DNA from: Armatimonadota bacterium
GTDB lineage: Bacteria; Armatimonadota; Fimbriimonadia; Fimbriimonadales; Fimbriimonadaceae
Assembly: GCA_018268315.1 (NCBI GenBank)
Contig: JAFDWU010000005.1
Location: 146,294-210,293 of the forward strand
Direction of reading: 5' to 3'
Length of the DNA: 64,000 bases
The notes under the pieces are model-generated. The model saw only the letters and a list, made by a program, of their open reading frames with translations. It searched no databases and was not told the DNA's origin. Below, piece by piece: positions 1-7,856 of this stretch; position 1 is the first letter of the stretch; each line of letters begins with the position of its first letter. Made by a program: the position numbers and the translations under genes.

Positions 1-140
1 TCTTCGTGCTTCGCGAGGTGGAAGGATTGAGTTACTCCGAAATCGCCGAGGTATTGGGTGTCCCTACCGGGACAGTGATGTCCCGACTGGCTAGGGCGAG
101 GGAGATGCTGTTGCGCAAAGTGGAGGCTAGCCACAAATGA
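1..140 (+). CDS. RNA polymerase sigma factor, sigma-70/ECF type (3' fragment)
   Basis: Only the last 45 or so codons are present; the gene begins before the window. The visible peptide is the C-terminal helix-turn-helix of sigma region 4: [19 protein letters not shown], then a [11 protein letters not shown] recognition helix, which in this family reads the -35 element. It ends in Lys-TGA, and that stop overlaps the ATG of the next gene (ATGA). The next gene encodes a zinc-finger anti-sigma factor, so this is most likely an ECF (group 4) sigma factor held inactive at the membrane by its partner. Region 2 is not visible, so the ECF subgroup cannot be given. Confidence 0.9.
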   Translation, partial: FVLREVEGLSYSEIAEVLGVPTGTVMSRLARAREMLLRKVEASHK

Positions 141-799
141 GTTGCGTCTTTGATCGAGACAAGATCAGCGGCCTTGCCGATTCTGAACTCAGCGCTGCTG
201 ACGCGCTTGAAGTGTGGCAGCACCTGCGAAGCTGCGATGAGTGCGACGCCTACTTCCAGGACATCTTGAAGCTCCGCGAGACTGCTTCGCGGTTGCCCAA
301 GTACTCGGCGCCGGCTCCTGTTAGGCAACCTAATCGGCCCAATCTATGGGTTTACGGCATTAGCACGGCAGCTTGTCTAGCGGCGCTCACTCTCTGGGTG
401 ACCAGACCCATACCGGTCGCCGAGGCCGTTCAAGATCATATCCTCGCCCTTACGAGTAACCATCTCGTCGATGTCGCCAGCAGCAACCACCACACGGTTA
501 AGCCTTGGTTCGCAGGCAAGGTGCATCTCGCGCCAAAGGTTCTCGATCTTGACGCCGACGGTTTCACACTGCTTGGAGGGCGGATCGATCAGATTTCTGG
601 AGAATCCGTGCCTGTCTTGGAGTTTAGGCGCGGGGCGCACCTTGTCAGCCTTTTCGTTACAGCCAAAGAGCCGAGGAATGGGCCAACCCGAGGATTCTCC
701 GTGGTGACTTGGCGCGATCAAGACCTCTACTACACCGCGGTTTCTGATTCGTCGGTGGCGGAACTCGAGCGCTTTGCGACTCTCTATCAAGCTAAGTAG
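137..799 (+). CDS. Membrane-anchored zinc-finger anti-sigma factor
   Basis: A 220-residue protein with a ZAS-type motif, His29-x3-Cys33-x2-Cys36, in a helical N-terminal domain of the kind that wraps ECF sigma factors. A proline-rich linker follows, then one membrane segment at about residues 71-88 and an extracytoplasmic C-terminal domain of about 130 residues. That outer part has no motif I recognise and is presumably the sensor. The start codon overlaps the sigma stop by 4 nt, so the two proteins are likely co-translated in fixed ratio. Partner assignment is inferred from the adjacency and the motif; the signal it senses is unknown. Confidence 0.85.
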   Translation: MSCVFDRDKISGLADSELSAADALEVWQHLRSCDECDAYFQDILKLRETASRLPKYSAPAPVRQPNRPNLWVYGISTAACLAALTLWVTRPIPVAEAVQDHILALTSNHLVDVASSNHHTVKPWFAGKVHLAPKVLDLDADGFTLLGGRIDQISGESVPVLEFRRGAHLVSLFVTAKEPRNGPTRGFSVVTWRDQDLYYTAVSDSSVAELERFATLYQAK

Positions 800-821
800 A
801 ATAGGACATAGAGAGCGAAGG

Positions 822-1454
822 ATGGAAAGCGACCAAGGCATCCGCAAAGTTGGGTATTGGACTGGGTTGCTCGCCTCTTCGGCGACCGCCGCCTTTGTCA
901 TCGTTCAAACGATGCAGCTTCTGCGAATGCTGCCCTATCCTCTTGATGAGACGCTCATCTACGCCACATCTCTTGCCATCGTGATCCCTTTCATTCTGGA
1001 GATGCTCGCTCTGCACTATGTGACGCCTGAGGCGCGAAGGTACTGGACTCACGCCGCTTTGTTCTTCACCGTCATCTACGCGGTCTTCGTGACCGCCAAC
1101 TATGTCGTTCAACTGGCGACCGTGATTCCGGCAACGCTCCAGGGCAAGGCCGAGGGTATTCAGTTGCTGCGCCAGACTCCGCACTCGATGTTTTGGGACT
1201 TCGACGCCCTCGGCTACATCTTCATGGGCTTGGCGATGCTCGTCGCGATTCCCGCACTTGAGAAGCATGGGGCTCAGAGGCGGGTTAGGATGGCATTCTG
1301 GGTAAATGCCCCGGTGACACCGCTCATTACGGTCGTTTACTTTTATCCGGTCTACTCGGAGAAACTGCTAATGCTCGGAGCAGTTTGGGGAATTACGGCG
1401 CCGCTCGCGATGCTGATGTTGGCGCTCATGTTTCGAGCTGACGCCGATAAGTAG
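822..1454 (+). CDS. Multi-pass integral membrane protein, function unknown
   Basis: About 210 residues, mostly hydrophobic, with roughly six predicted membrane segments separated by short polar loops. The ATG at 822 is preferred because GAGAGCGAAGG lies just upstream; an earlier in-frame ATG at 774 would run inside the anti-sigma gene and add a basic, non-hydrophobic tail. It starts 22 nt after the anti-sigma stop, so it is probably in the same operon and may be part of the envelope response, or a target of the sigma factor. I do not recognise the family and no catalytic motif is evident. Confidence 0.75.
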   Translation: MESDQGIRKVGYWTGLLASSATAAFVIVQTMQLLRMLPYPLDETLIYATSLAIVIPFILEMLALHYVTPEARRYWTHAALFFTVIYAVFVTANYVVQLATVIPATLQGKAEGIQLLRQTPHSMFWDFDALGYIFMGLAMLVAIPALEKHGAQRRVRMAFWVNAPVTPLITVVYFYPVYSEKLLMLGAVWGITAPLAMLMLALMFRADADK

Positions 1455-1550
1455 CTAAGGTTTCGTAAGCCCAAACGGGATTTACCGTCCTAACAATCCC
1501 TCAAGTACAATGCAGTCGATAAACGCACACCGATGCGCATCGGAGGCTTC

Positions 1551-4424
1551 TTGACTGCCCCCACTGGAACTGTCACTTTTCTACTGACCGATATCGAAGG
1601 GAGCACAAAACTGTGGGAGAGTGACTCGAACGCCATGCGGGCTGTGCTTGCCCGTCATGATGAGATTGTTGGCGAGGCACTTCGATCCCACGGGGGTTAT
1701 GTTTTCAAAGCGATGGGCGACGCTTACTTTGCGTCCTTTGCCAGTCCGACAGCCGCGGTAAGGGCAATGGAGGCAGCACAGCGAGCCGTCTTGGAAGAGC
1801 CTTGGCCATCGCATCTTCCTATTAAAGTTCGGATGGCCCTGCACTCAGGCACTGCAGAGTTTAGGGGAGGCGACTATTTCGGACAAACGCTAAATCGGGC
1901 TGCGCGTGTGCTGACAGCAGGCCATGGTGGACAGTCCCTTCTGACCCAGGCTGCTCTAGAACTCTTGCGAGACGACATGCCGAAGGGAACAACCATTGCC
2001 GATCTCGGTGAGCACCGATTGAAGGATCTCGGACGGCCAGAGCGGCTGTATCAGCTTAATTTTCCTGAACTCCCCACAAGGTTCCCAGAGGTTCGGTCCT
2101 TAAGCGGCTCCCAGGCTAAAAATAACTTGCCCCCGCAGATGACCGCATTCATTGGCAGGGAGAAGCAGATTGGTGAACTCGAGGAACTCCTTGGCAAATC
2201 GCGGCTCTTGAGCCTCACAGGCGCTGGAGGGTGCGGTAAGTCACGTTTAGCGTTGCAGGTGGCGGCATTGGCTGTGGACGACTTTGAGGCCGGTGTGTGG
2301 CTGGTGGAATTGGCCGCCCTCTCGGATCCTAGCCAGGTTGCAGTGACGGTCGGTGGTGTCTTCGGACTAAAAGAGGATGCAAATAGACCGATGGAAACTA
2401 CGCTTTGCGAATACCTGGCCAACAAAAACGCTCTTATCTTGCTCGACAACTGTGAGCACTTGTTGGAGCAATGCGCAAGACTGTCCGAAGCCTTGTTACG
2501 ACACTGCCAGGAAGTGAGAATCCTTGTTACCTCTCGAGAGCCATTAGGCGTTGCCGGCGAGCGCACATATCGGGTGCCGTCGTTGACGATTCCAGATTCG
2601 ACCGAAGCTGTTGACGTGGATGCGTTGGCGAGTCTCGAGGCAGTTCGCCTGTTCATTGATCGTACGGACCTGCATCAGCCGAAATTCGCCCTCTCAGGAC
2701 AGAATGCGCCAGCGGTTGCTTCGATCTGTCGCCGTTTGGACGGCATCCCCTTAGCGATCGAGCTAGCGGCAGCACGTATGAGATCCCTTTCTGCGGAGGA
2801 AATTGACGCCAATCTAGACCATCGCTTCGGACTATTGACGGGAGGTAGCCGGACGGCCATGCCCAGGCAACAGACCCTGCGCGCGCTCATTGACTGGAGT
2901 TACGAGCTTCTATCTGGCGAAGAAAGGACAATGCTTCAAAGACTGTCCGTCTTTGCCGGGGGCTGGACTCTCGATACAGCAGAAGCGGTTTGCGCTGATG
3001 GGAATCTGCAGGGCTGGCAAGTCATCGACCTCCTAACCGGTCTTGTGGATAAGAGTCTTGTGTCAACCGACGAGAGGCAGGGGCACACCCGGTTTAAGCT
3101 GCTGGAAAGTGTCCGCCAATACGGTAAGGACCGGCTCGAAGAAAGTGGTGGTGTCGAGAAGGTCCGCCAGAGGCATAGCGATGCTTTCCTGGAACTGGCC
3201 AGAGAGGCTGATATTCGGATACATACACCCGAGCAGCTTGAATGGATTGCTAGGCTCGAAGAGGAGCATGAGAACATCAGGACAAGTTGGGAGTGGCTAG
3301 TGCTGAGGGGTTCTGCGAACGAGGCGATGCTTCTCTGCACCGCCCTCTTCGGCTGGTGGAAGATGGGTTACTTGGTAGAGGGCCGCGATTGGTGCGTCCG
3401 CACCCTGCAAATCGTCGATGATAGCCACGACCAAAACCTAAAGGCACGAGTCCTGTTCGTTGCAGGCTATATGGCCTGGATGCAAGGCGACTATTCGAAC
3501 GCTTACCAATTCTTTAACAGCGGCTATGAGCTCGCCGTGGCAGAAGGAGACGATCGCGCAATGTACGAGGCGCACCAGGGTCGCGCGATGGCTTACTTCG
3601 GCGTTGACGATTACGCTGCCGCGAAAGTTGAGGTTGAAAAATGCCTGGAGATAACGGCTCGACTCAATGAAATCGACTATGGACGTCCGTTACAGATTCT
3701 CGGCATCTTGTTGCGCATAGAAGGAGACATGCAAGGTGCGCTGGCAGCGTTTCAAAAGTCAATCGACGTGTACCGTCGGCATGGAGACCGGATTGGGTTG
3801 TCATTTCCGCTTTATGACTTTGCTCTGGCGCTTTACTACAAAGGAGATTTCGAAGTCTCGTTAGCCAGCCACGAAGAAAGCTTGGCGATCCGGCGCGAGA
3901 CGAAGGAGCGATGGGGCATTGCCGAGTCTCTCTACGGCCTCGGACTTGTCAATTATGCCCTTGGCAAGACCCACGAGGCGCTGGGCGCCTTCCAGGAAAG
4001 CTGCGAAATGGCGAAGGAGATTGGTGACCGAGGGCGGCAGGCTCTGTGCTTTCTCGGCCTGGCAAATCTAGACATAGCTAACGGAAACCTTGAAGCGGCT
4101 GTCCCAAAGACGCTCGAAAGCCTGAGGATCTTTCAGGACTTGTCTGATCGATGGGGGATCGCCAAAAGCCTAGATACGATTGCGGCGTGCAGCAGCTCTA
4201 TTGGTAACGGCGTCCTCGCCGCCAAGTTATGGGGGGCAGCCGATCAAATTCGAAGCGAGATAGCTTCCCCACTGCCCCCGAGCGAACAGGTGATGAAGGA
4301 TGCCCGGATTGCCGAAGTACGGCGAACTCTTGGGCAAGCTGAGTTCCAAGGGGCCTTTGAAGATGGCAAGGGCATGACTCTTGAGGGCGTTCTGGACCAA
4401 ATACAGGCCGCGTTCGAGGCGTGA
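1551..4424 (+). CDS. Class III nucleotidyl cyclase - STAND ATPase - TPR signalling protein
   Basis: A large multidomain protein of 957 residues. Residues 5-170 form a class III cyclase domain with the catalytic set apparently intact: metal aspartates Asp14 (LLTDIEGST) and Asp57 (KAMGDAYFASF), substrate Lys53, and the Asn115/Arg119 pair (LNRAAR). Residues 195-520 are a STAND/NB-ARC type ATPase with Walker A at 224-231 (GAGGCGKS), a Walker B-like ALILLDNCEH and the GIPLAIELAAAR motif. The last 400 residues are helical TPR-like repeats. I chose the TTG at 1551 because GGAGG sits 4 nt upstream and the protein then begins like its family (TAPTGTVTFL); an ATG at 1533 is in frame but lacks a ribosome site. 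No DNA-binding domain is visible. Confidence 0.88.
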   Translation: MTAPTGTVTFLLTDIEGSTKLWESDSNAMRAVLARHDEIVGEALRSHGGYVFKAMGDAYFASFASPTAAVRAMEAAQRAVLEEPWPSHLPIKVRMALHSGTAEFRGGDYFGQTLNRAARVLTAGHGGQSLLTQAALELLRDDMPKGTTIADLGEHRLKDLGRPERLYQLNFPELPTRFPEVRSLSGSQAKNNLPPQMTAFIGREKQIGELEELLGKSRLLSLTGAGGCGKSRLALQVAALAVDDFEAGVWLVELAALSDPSQVAVTVGGVFGLKEDANRPMETTLCEYLANKNALILLDNCEHLLEQCARLSEALLRHCQEVRILVTSREPLGVAGERTYRVPSLTIPDSTEAVDVDALASLEAVRLFIDRTDLHQPKFALSGQNAPAVASICRRLDGIPLAIELAAARMRSLSAEEIDANLDHRFGLLTGGSRTAMPRQQTLRALIDWSYELLSGEERTMLQRLSVFAGGWTLDTAEAVCADGNLQGWQVIDLLTGLVDKSLVSTDERQGHTRFKLLESVRQYGKDRLEESGGVEKVRQRHSDAFLELAREADIRIHTPEQLEWIARLEEEHENIRTSWEWLVLRGSANEAMLLCTALFGWWKMGYLVEGRDWCVRTLQIVDDSHDQNLKARVLFVAGYMAWMQGDYSNAYQFFNSGYELAVAEGDDRAMYEAHQGRAMAYFGVDDYAAAKVEVEKCLEITARLNEIDYGRPLQILGILLRIEGDMQGALAAFQKSIDVYRRHGDRIGLSFPLYDFALALYYKGDFEVSLASHEESLAIRRETKERWGIAESLYGLGLVNYALGKTHEALGAFQESCEMAKEIGDRGRQALCFLGLANLDIANGNLEAAVPKTLESLRIFQDLSDRWGIAKSLDTIAACSSSIGNGVLAAKLWGAADQIRSEIASPLPPSEQVMKDARIAEVRRTLGQAEFQGAFEDGKGMTLEGVLDQIQAAFEA

Positions 4425-4512
4425 ACCTTCATCTTGTTCATCGCTGCCTAAGCTGGCGGATTGGTTTCCTGTCGGTATTCACCATCGGCTCTCAACGCTT
4501 GATTGGTGATAT

Positions 4513-5301
4513 TCAGCCGCTGACTTCCCACGGGGTGAAAACCGCGTGCATATCTTCTTCAGAGGCCGGATTGATCAGATTCTGGACGAACTCTTCTGCG
4601 CCTGGGTAGGAAGTGGCATGGATTCTGGCTGCTGCGCTTTCAAGATCGTAGTTCGTCCGTCTCAGCTGAATATCGGGGCCGAGGAGGAGCCAGTGAGTTC
4701 CGGACGCGCCGTAAGGTTGGCCGATACTGCCCGAGTTGATAACTCTCTTGTTGCCCACCATGCGGTCATATTGCATGTGGGAGTGTCCGCAGACGATGAC
4801 GGACTCGGCCAGCCCCTCGACCAGCGGCAGCACTTTCTCCGCTGGCGTGATGCGGGTCATGATTTCGAGTTCGCTGCGCGGGGTTCCGTGGCAAAACAGA
4901 ACCTTGCCAAGACCATCGATCGTTAGGCTAAGGGTCATTGGCCATGTCTTGATGACCGGCACGAGCGGCGCCACGTCCTGGGCTGACCATCGGAAATCTG
5001 GGCGGAATCTCTCGGGAAGCGGTCCGCCACCCGTTGTGCCCCAGTAGCCAACCTCGTCATCGCTTTTGGCTTCGGCGATGGCCACCATCGCGAGGTCACA
5101 GTTCCCGTAGATGAAGTCTACGGGCATATCGAGATTAAGGAGCATCTGGAGGCATTCACGAGGCATTGGCCCGGGGGCCAAATCTCCACCCACCACGATG
5201 CGGTGGACCTCAAGACCCTTGACTTCGCTGAGCACAGACTCAAGGGCAGGAAGGTTGCCGTGGATATCGTAAAGGGCCGCAACGGACATAGCCGATTGCA
5301 T
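4513..5301 (-). CDS. Calcineurin-like metallophosphoesterase (YfcE/MJ0936-like)
   Basis: A 262-residue single-domain phosphoesterase. The dinuclear metal motifs are all present: D12-x-H14 (YDIHGN), GGD at 38-40, GNCD at 66-69, a later CHG and CGHSH. This is the arrangement of small bacterial phosphodiesterases that act on phosphodiester model substrates or nucleotides; the true substrate is unknown. It is convergent with the cyclase-STAND gene (89 nt between stops) and has no obvious operon partner. A second ATG four codons in (5289) is possible; the first is kept because AAGG lies upstream. Confidence 0.85.
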   Translation of the reverse strand: MQSAMSVAALYDIHGNLPALESVLSEVKGLEVHRIVVGGDLAPGPMPRECLQMLLNLDMPVDFIYGNCDLAMVAIAEAKSDDEVGYWGTTGGGPLPERFRPDFRWSAQDVAPLVPVIKTWPMTLSLTIDGLGKVLFCHGTPRSELEIMTRITPAEKVLPLVEGLAESVIVCGHSHMQYDRMVGNKRVINSGSIGQPYGASGTHWLLLGPDIQLRRTNYDLESAAARIHATSYPGAEEFVQNLINPASEEDMHAVFTPWEVSG

Positions 5302-5381
5302 GATGCACTTTGCCTTGGCTTGCAGTTGGGTCTTCAGACCCGATGCTAAGCTTTACTGCCGCCACCAGTGACTCCGTAACG

Positions 5382-5501
5382 GGATCCCATCCAAAGCAAA
5401 GCTAGCCCAGAAGGGCCCAAATGGGTGCGCAGAACGGGATTTACGGGCTCATTTCGCAAGCTCAATGCCCCGAGGATCCCACCCAAAGTAAGGCTAGCCC
5501 A
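5382..5501. repeat. Imperfect direct repeat pair beside tRNA-Glu
   Basis: A 28-nt unit occurs twice, at 5382-5409 and 5474-5501, with three differences (T/C, C/T, A/G). Each copy begins GGATCCCA and ends GCTAGCCCA, and each runs into a hairpin: a decayed one (GCCC-AGAA-GGGC) after copy 1 and the strong one at 5494-5531 after copy 2. Just before copy 1, at 5371-5387, the sequence ACTCCG-T-AACGGGAT nearly repeats the 3' end of the tRNA gene (from 5536 on this strand). The block looks like a decayed tandem duplication of the tRNA 3' flank. Confidence 0.6.
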
Positions 5502-5531
5502 ACGAGCCCCTGAAGGGGCACATTGGGCTAG
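5494..5531 (-). terminator. Strong hairpin directly downstream of tRNA-Glu
   Basis: CTAGCCCAA (5494-5502) pairs with TTGGGCTAG (5523-5531), and an inner GCCCC-TGAA-GGGGC stem stacks inside it. On the minus strand it begins immediately after the CCA end of tRNA-Glu, so it is well placed to end that transcript or to mark a processing site. No long T tract follows, so intrinsic termination is likely but not certain. Confidence 0.6.
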
Positions 5532-5608
5532 TGGTACTCCGAACGGGATTCGAACCCGCGATCTTCGCCGTGAGAGGGCGATGTCCTAAACCGCTAGACG
5601 ACCGGAGC
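5532..5608 (-). tRNA. tRNA-Glu (anticodon CTC)
   Basis: The minus strand folds as a full cloverleaf: acceptor GCTCCGG/TCGGAGT with G-U at both ends of the stem, a D arm containing TAGCGG, an anticodon stem TCGCC/GGCGA with loop CTCTCAC (anticodon CTC), and a T arm GCGGG-TTCGAAT-CCCGT. Discriminator A and an encoded CCA complete the 3' end. Confidence 0.95.
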
Positions 5609-5700
5609 ACTCCAGACACGAAAGATACCTCAACTCACCCGCCTTCCGGCTAGCGTGTAGGGCCACCGCGAAGGCGCGCAAATCGACATAATGGGGCTAG

Positions 5701-6396
5701 ATGCAGGTGATCCACCCGGAGACACATCGAACGCACACAATCGGCTGGCTGAGAGCCGCCGTTCTCGGCGCGAACGATGGGGTGGTCTCGGTCTCCAGCT
5801 TGGTGGTAGGCGTAGCCGCGAGCGGAGCGCCAGGCACAAGCGTCATGCTCACCGGCATCGCCGGCCTTGTTGCGGGAGCGCTTTCGATGGCAGCGGGCGA
5901 ATACATCTCAGTTCAATCCCAAGCCGATACGGAAAACGCAGACCTTGCTAAAGAGCGCCGTGAGCTTGCCCAGTTCCCGGATCGAGAGCTTGAAGAACTC
6001 ACTTCGATCTACGTTAACCGAGGAGTGGATGAGGAGCTCGCCAGACAGGTGGCGGTTCAGCTTACGCACCACGACGCACTAACCACCCACGCCCGCGAAG
6101 AACTGGGAATCACAGAAACGCTGATGGCCAAACCCATCCAGGCTTCCCTTGCCTCAGCAGCAGCCTTCTCGGCGGGGGCAGTCATTCCCATCATTGCCGC
6201 GATTTTGGCTCGCGGCCAGTCGGTCGGGCTTATTACAAGCGCGGCTACCATTGTCACCCTCACTCTGCTTGGGTCGCTAGCCGCTTACATTGGGGGCGCA
6301 TCAATATGGCGCGGCGCGTTACGCGTCACGTTCTGGGGCGCGTTGGCGATGGGAGTTACGGCCGGAGTTGGCAGGCTGATCGGCACGTCCATCTAG
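5701..6396 (+). CDS. VIT family (CCC1/VIT1-like) metal ion transporter
   Basis: A 231-residue membrane protein. It shows the VIT-family opening with a first membrane helix around residues 15-40 (LGANDGVVSVSSLVVGVAA), a second helix ending in SMAAGEYISVQSQ, then a charged cytosolic region rich in Glu (ERRELAQFPDRELEEL) that binds metal in plant VIT1, and three further membrane helices. Family members move Fe(II) or Mn(II) out of the cytosol. The mntR gene is about 29 kb away, so no regulatory link can be claimed. It lies alone on its strand after tRNA-Glu. Confidence 0.88.
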   Translation: MQVIHPETHRTHTIGWLRAAVLGANDGVVSVSSLVVGVAASGAPGTSVMLTGIAGLVAGALSMAAGEYISVQSQADTENADLAKERRELAQFPDRELEELTSIYVNRGVDEELARQVAVQLTHHDALTTHAREELGITETLMAKPIQASLASAAAFSAGAVIPIIAAILARGQSVGLITSAATIVTLTLLGSLAAYIGGASIWRGALRVTFWGALAMGVTAGVGRLIGTSI

Positions 6397-6639
6397 ATTC
6401 CACAAACGCCATTAACTCCGCGTCCACGATTCGACAGACAACAAAGAGAAGACTGGAAAGCCGGAGAACGCACTGGTAAAACGAATACCTGGAAAGGCTC
6501 CAGGCAAGTGAGCCCAGGCAGACCACCCTTCCAACCCGAGGATGGCTTACTCCCTCTTTCCCTTAACCTGGGCGTCACTTGCAGGGCAAACGGTCAAGCG
6601 TTATGCCAACCGCCTTGAAATTGATCGTTAAGGAACCTT

Positions 6640-7257
6640 ATGAAAAATATCTATGCATCGTTTACCGATCCTGATTTGGCGGAAAAGGCTGTCGGAACGC
6701 TTCTCGATCACGGCGTCCGGCCAGAGCATCTGAGCATTCTATTTCCAGAAGCCTATGCTTCGACGGGAGAGAAGATGGAGCCGCGAAGCGCCGAACACGT
6801 TGAAGACGTAGCCAAGAGCGGAATTACCACCACAACGATGGGTGATGCCAATATCGGTGCTGCAAAAGGCGCAGGCATCGGCTTTACCGCTGGCGCGGTG
6901 GCCGCCCTCGCTTCCGTTTTCATTCCCGGCGTAGGCTTGGTGATTGGTGGAGGCGCGCTTGCGCTTGCCCTTGCCGGAATGGCGGGAGCAACCGCAGCTG
7001 GCGCAGTTGCCGGAGGCGTAACTGGATACCTAAAGGACCAGGGAGTGCCGCCCGAAGAGACCGAGCATTACTACAAGTTGGTCCAAGGCGGTGGCGCTTT
7101 GGTCACAGTCTCGCCTACGGACGAGAACATCGACGACGCCGAAATCCATTCGCTTCTCAGCAAGTATGGTGGCAGCGTCTCCGCCTTTCTTCCTACTCCC
7201 CAGACTGCGGTGGTGGCTGATCCACTGTCGCCTATGACTTCCCACATCGGAAGCTAA
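6640..7257 (+). CDS. YflT-like general stress domain protein with glycine-zipper segment
   Basis: 205 residues. The N-terminal 45 residues (YASFTDPDLAEKAVGTLLDHG) resemble the small alpha/beta domain of YflT/general stress 17M proteins. The middle, about residues 75-130, is a run of Ala/Gly-rich hydrophobic helices with GxxxG spacing that could insert into or lie along a membrane. The C-terminal part repeats the alpha/beta pattern (HYYKLVQGGGALVTVS). The start ATG follows AAGGAACC. The role is probably general stress or envelope protection by family analogy; no enzyme motif is present. Confidence 0.7.
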   Translation: MKNIYASFTDPDLAEKAVGTLLDHGVRPEHLSILFPEAYASTGEKMEPRSAEHVEDVAKSGITTTTMGDANIGAAKGAGIGFTAGAVAALASVFIPGVGLVIGGGALALALAGMAGATAAGAVAGGVTGYLKDQGVPPEETEHYYKLVQGGGALVTVSPTDENIDDAEIHSLLSKYGGSVSAFLPTPQTAVVADPLSPMTSHIGS

Positions 7258-7271
7258 TTGCTGTGCTGTCA

Positions 7272-7306
7272 GAGGGTCCCTCGGTGCAAATGCCTGAGGG
7301 GCCCTC
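7272..7306 (+). terminator. Terminator-like hairpin after the stress protein gene
   Basis: GAGGGTCCCTC (7272-7282) and GAGGGGCCCTC (7296-7306) are inverted with one mismatch around an 8-nt loop (TGCAAATG), extended by GG/CC. It lies 15 nt after the stop of the YflT-like gene. There is no T tract, so it may equally be an mRNA-stabilising or attenuating hairpin before the small gene at 7353. Confidence 0.4.
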
Positions 7307-7352
7307 AAGGCGGTCGTCTCTCGTGCGGCGAGATGCCGCTAGAGGAACCTAA

Positions 7353-7439
7353 ATGTCTACTGAAACCATTATCATTATCGTCATTCTCCTCATCCTCTTC
7401 GGAGGCGGTGGTTGGTTCTACCGTGGCCGCCGCGTGTAG
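7353..7439 (+). CDS. 28-residue hydrophobic membrane peptide
   Basis: A very short gene: ATG preceded by AGAGGAACCTAA (GAGG 7 nt upstream), 28 codons, TAG. The peptide has a short polar start (MSTET), about twelve Ile/Val/Leu residues in a row, a GGGGW turn and a basic, aromatic end (FYRGRRV). That is the layout of the tiny single-span hydrophobic proteins common beside stress genes (DUF3309-like style). The ribosome site, the clean hydrophobic/basic pattern and the position between two stress-type genes support a real gene. Function unknown. Confidence 0.65.
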   Translation: MSTETIIIIVILLILFGGGGWFYRGRRV

Positions 7440-7509
7440 GCTCCTCTACCTTGATGTCGATGAGGGGCGATCGCATTAGTCGGTTGGGACGAGTCAGAAT
7501 GCTGACTGT

Positions 7510-7800
7510 ATGACCGTCCTAACCGCTTACGTTTCTGTTCATCCAGAGAAGATCGATGCCGCCCTGGAGCTTTGCCGCGCCGTGCGAGAGGCTTCCGTAA
7601 AAGAGGCTGGCTGCGAGCGATACGACTTCTATCAGCACACCGAGGACAGGAGCAAGATTGTGTTTGTCGAAGAGTGGACTTCCAGATCGCACCTTGACAC
7701 CCACTTCCAGCAAGCTGCCTTCAAAAAGTTTGTCGATGCAATGGGCGATTGTTTCGCGAACCCTCCCGAAATTCGGATTTTTGAGGCGACTCTCGCGTAG
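7510..7800 (+). CDS. Antibiotic biosynthesis monooxygenase (ABM) domain protein
   Basis: 96 residues, the usual length for one ABM ferredoxin-like domain. Characteristic parts are the first strand (VLTAYVSVHPEKIDAAL), the central EAGCERYDFYQHTED and FVEEWTSRSHLDTHF, where Glu-Trp and His sit at the active-site edge in family members such as YgiN (quinol monooxygenase). Members need no metal or cofactor and often act on quinols or remove reactive oxygen products. It is a single-gene unit 44 nt before the pullulanase region; substrate not predictable. Confidence 0.85.
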   Translation: MTVLTAYVSVHPEKIDAALELCRAVREASVKEAGCERYDFYQHTEDRSKIVFVEEWTSRSHLDTHFQQAAFKKFVDAMGDCFANPPEIRIFEATLA

Positions 7801-7856
7801 CCCAGCCAGCACCGTCGTCAAGGGCATCCGGGTACCGTGATGACTTGGATAGTGCT

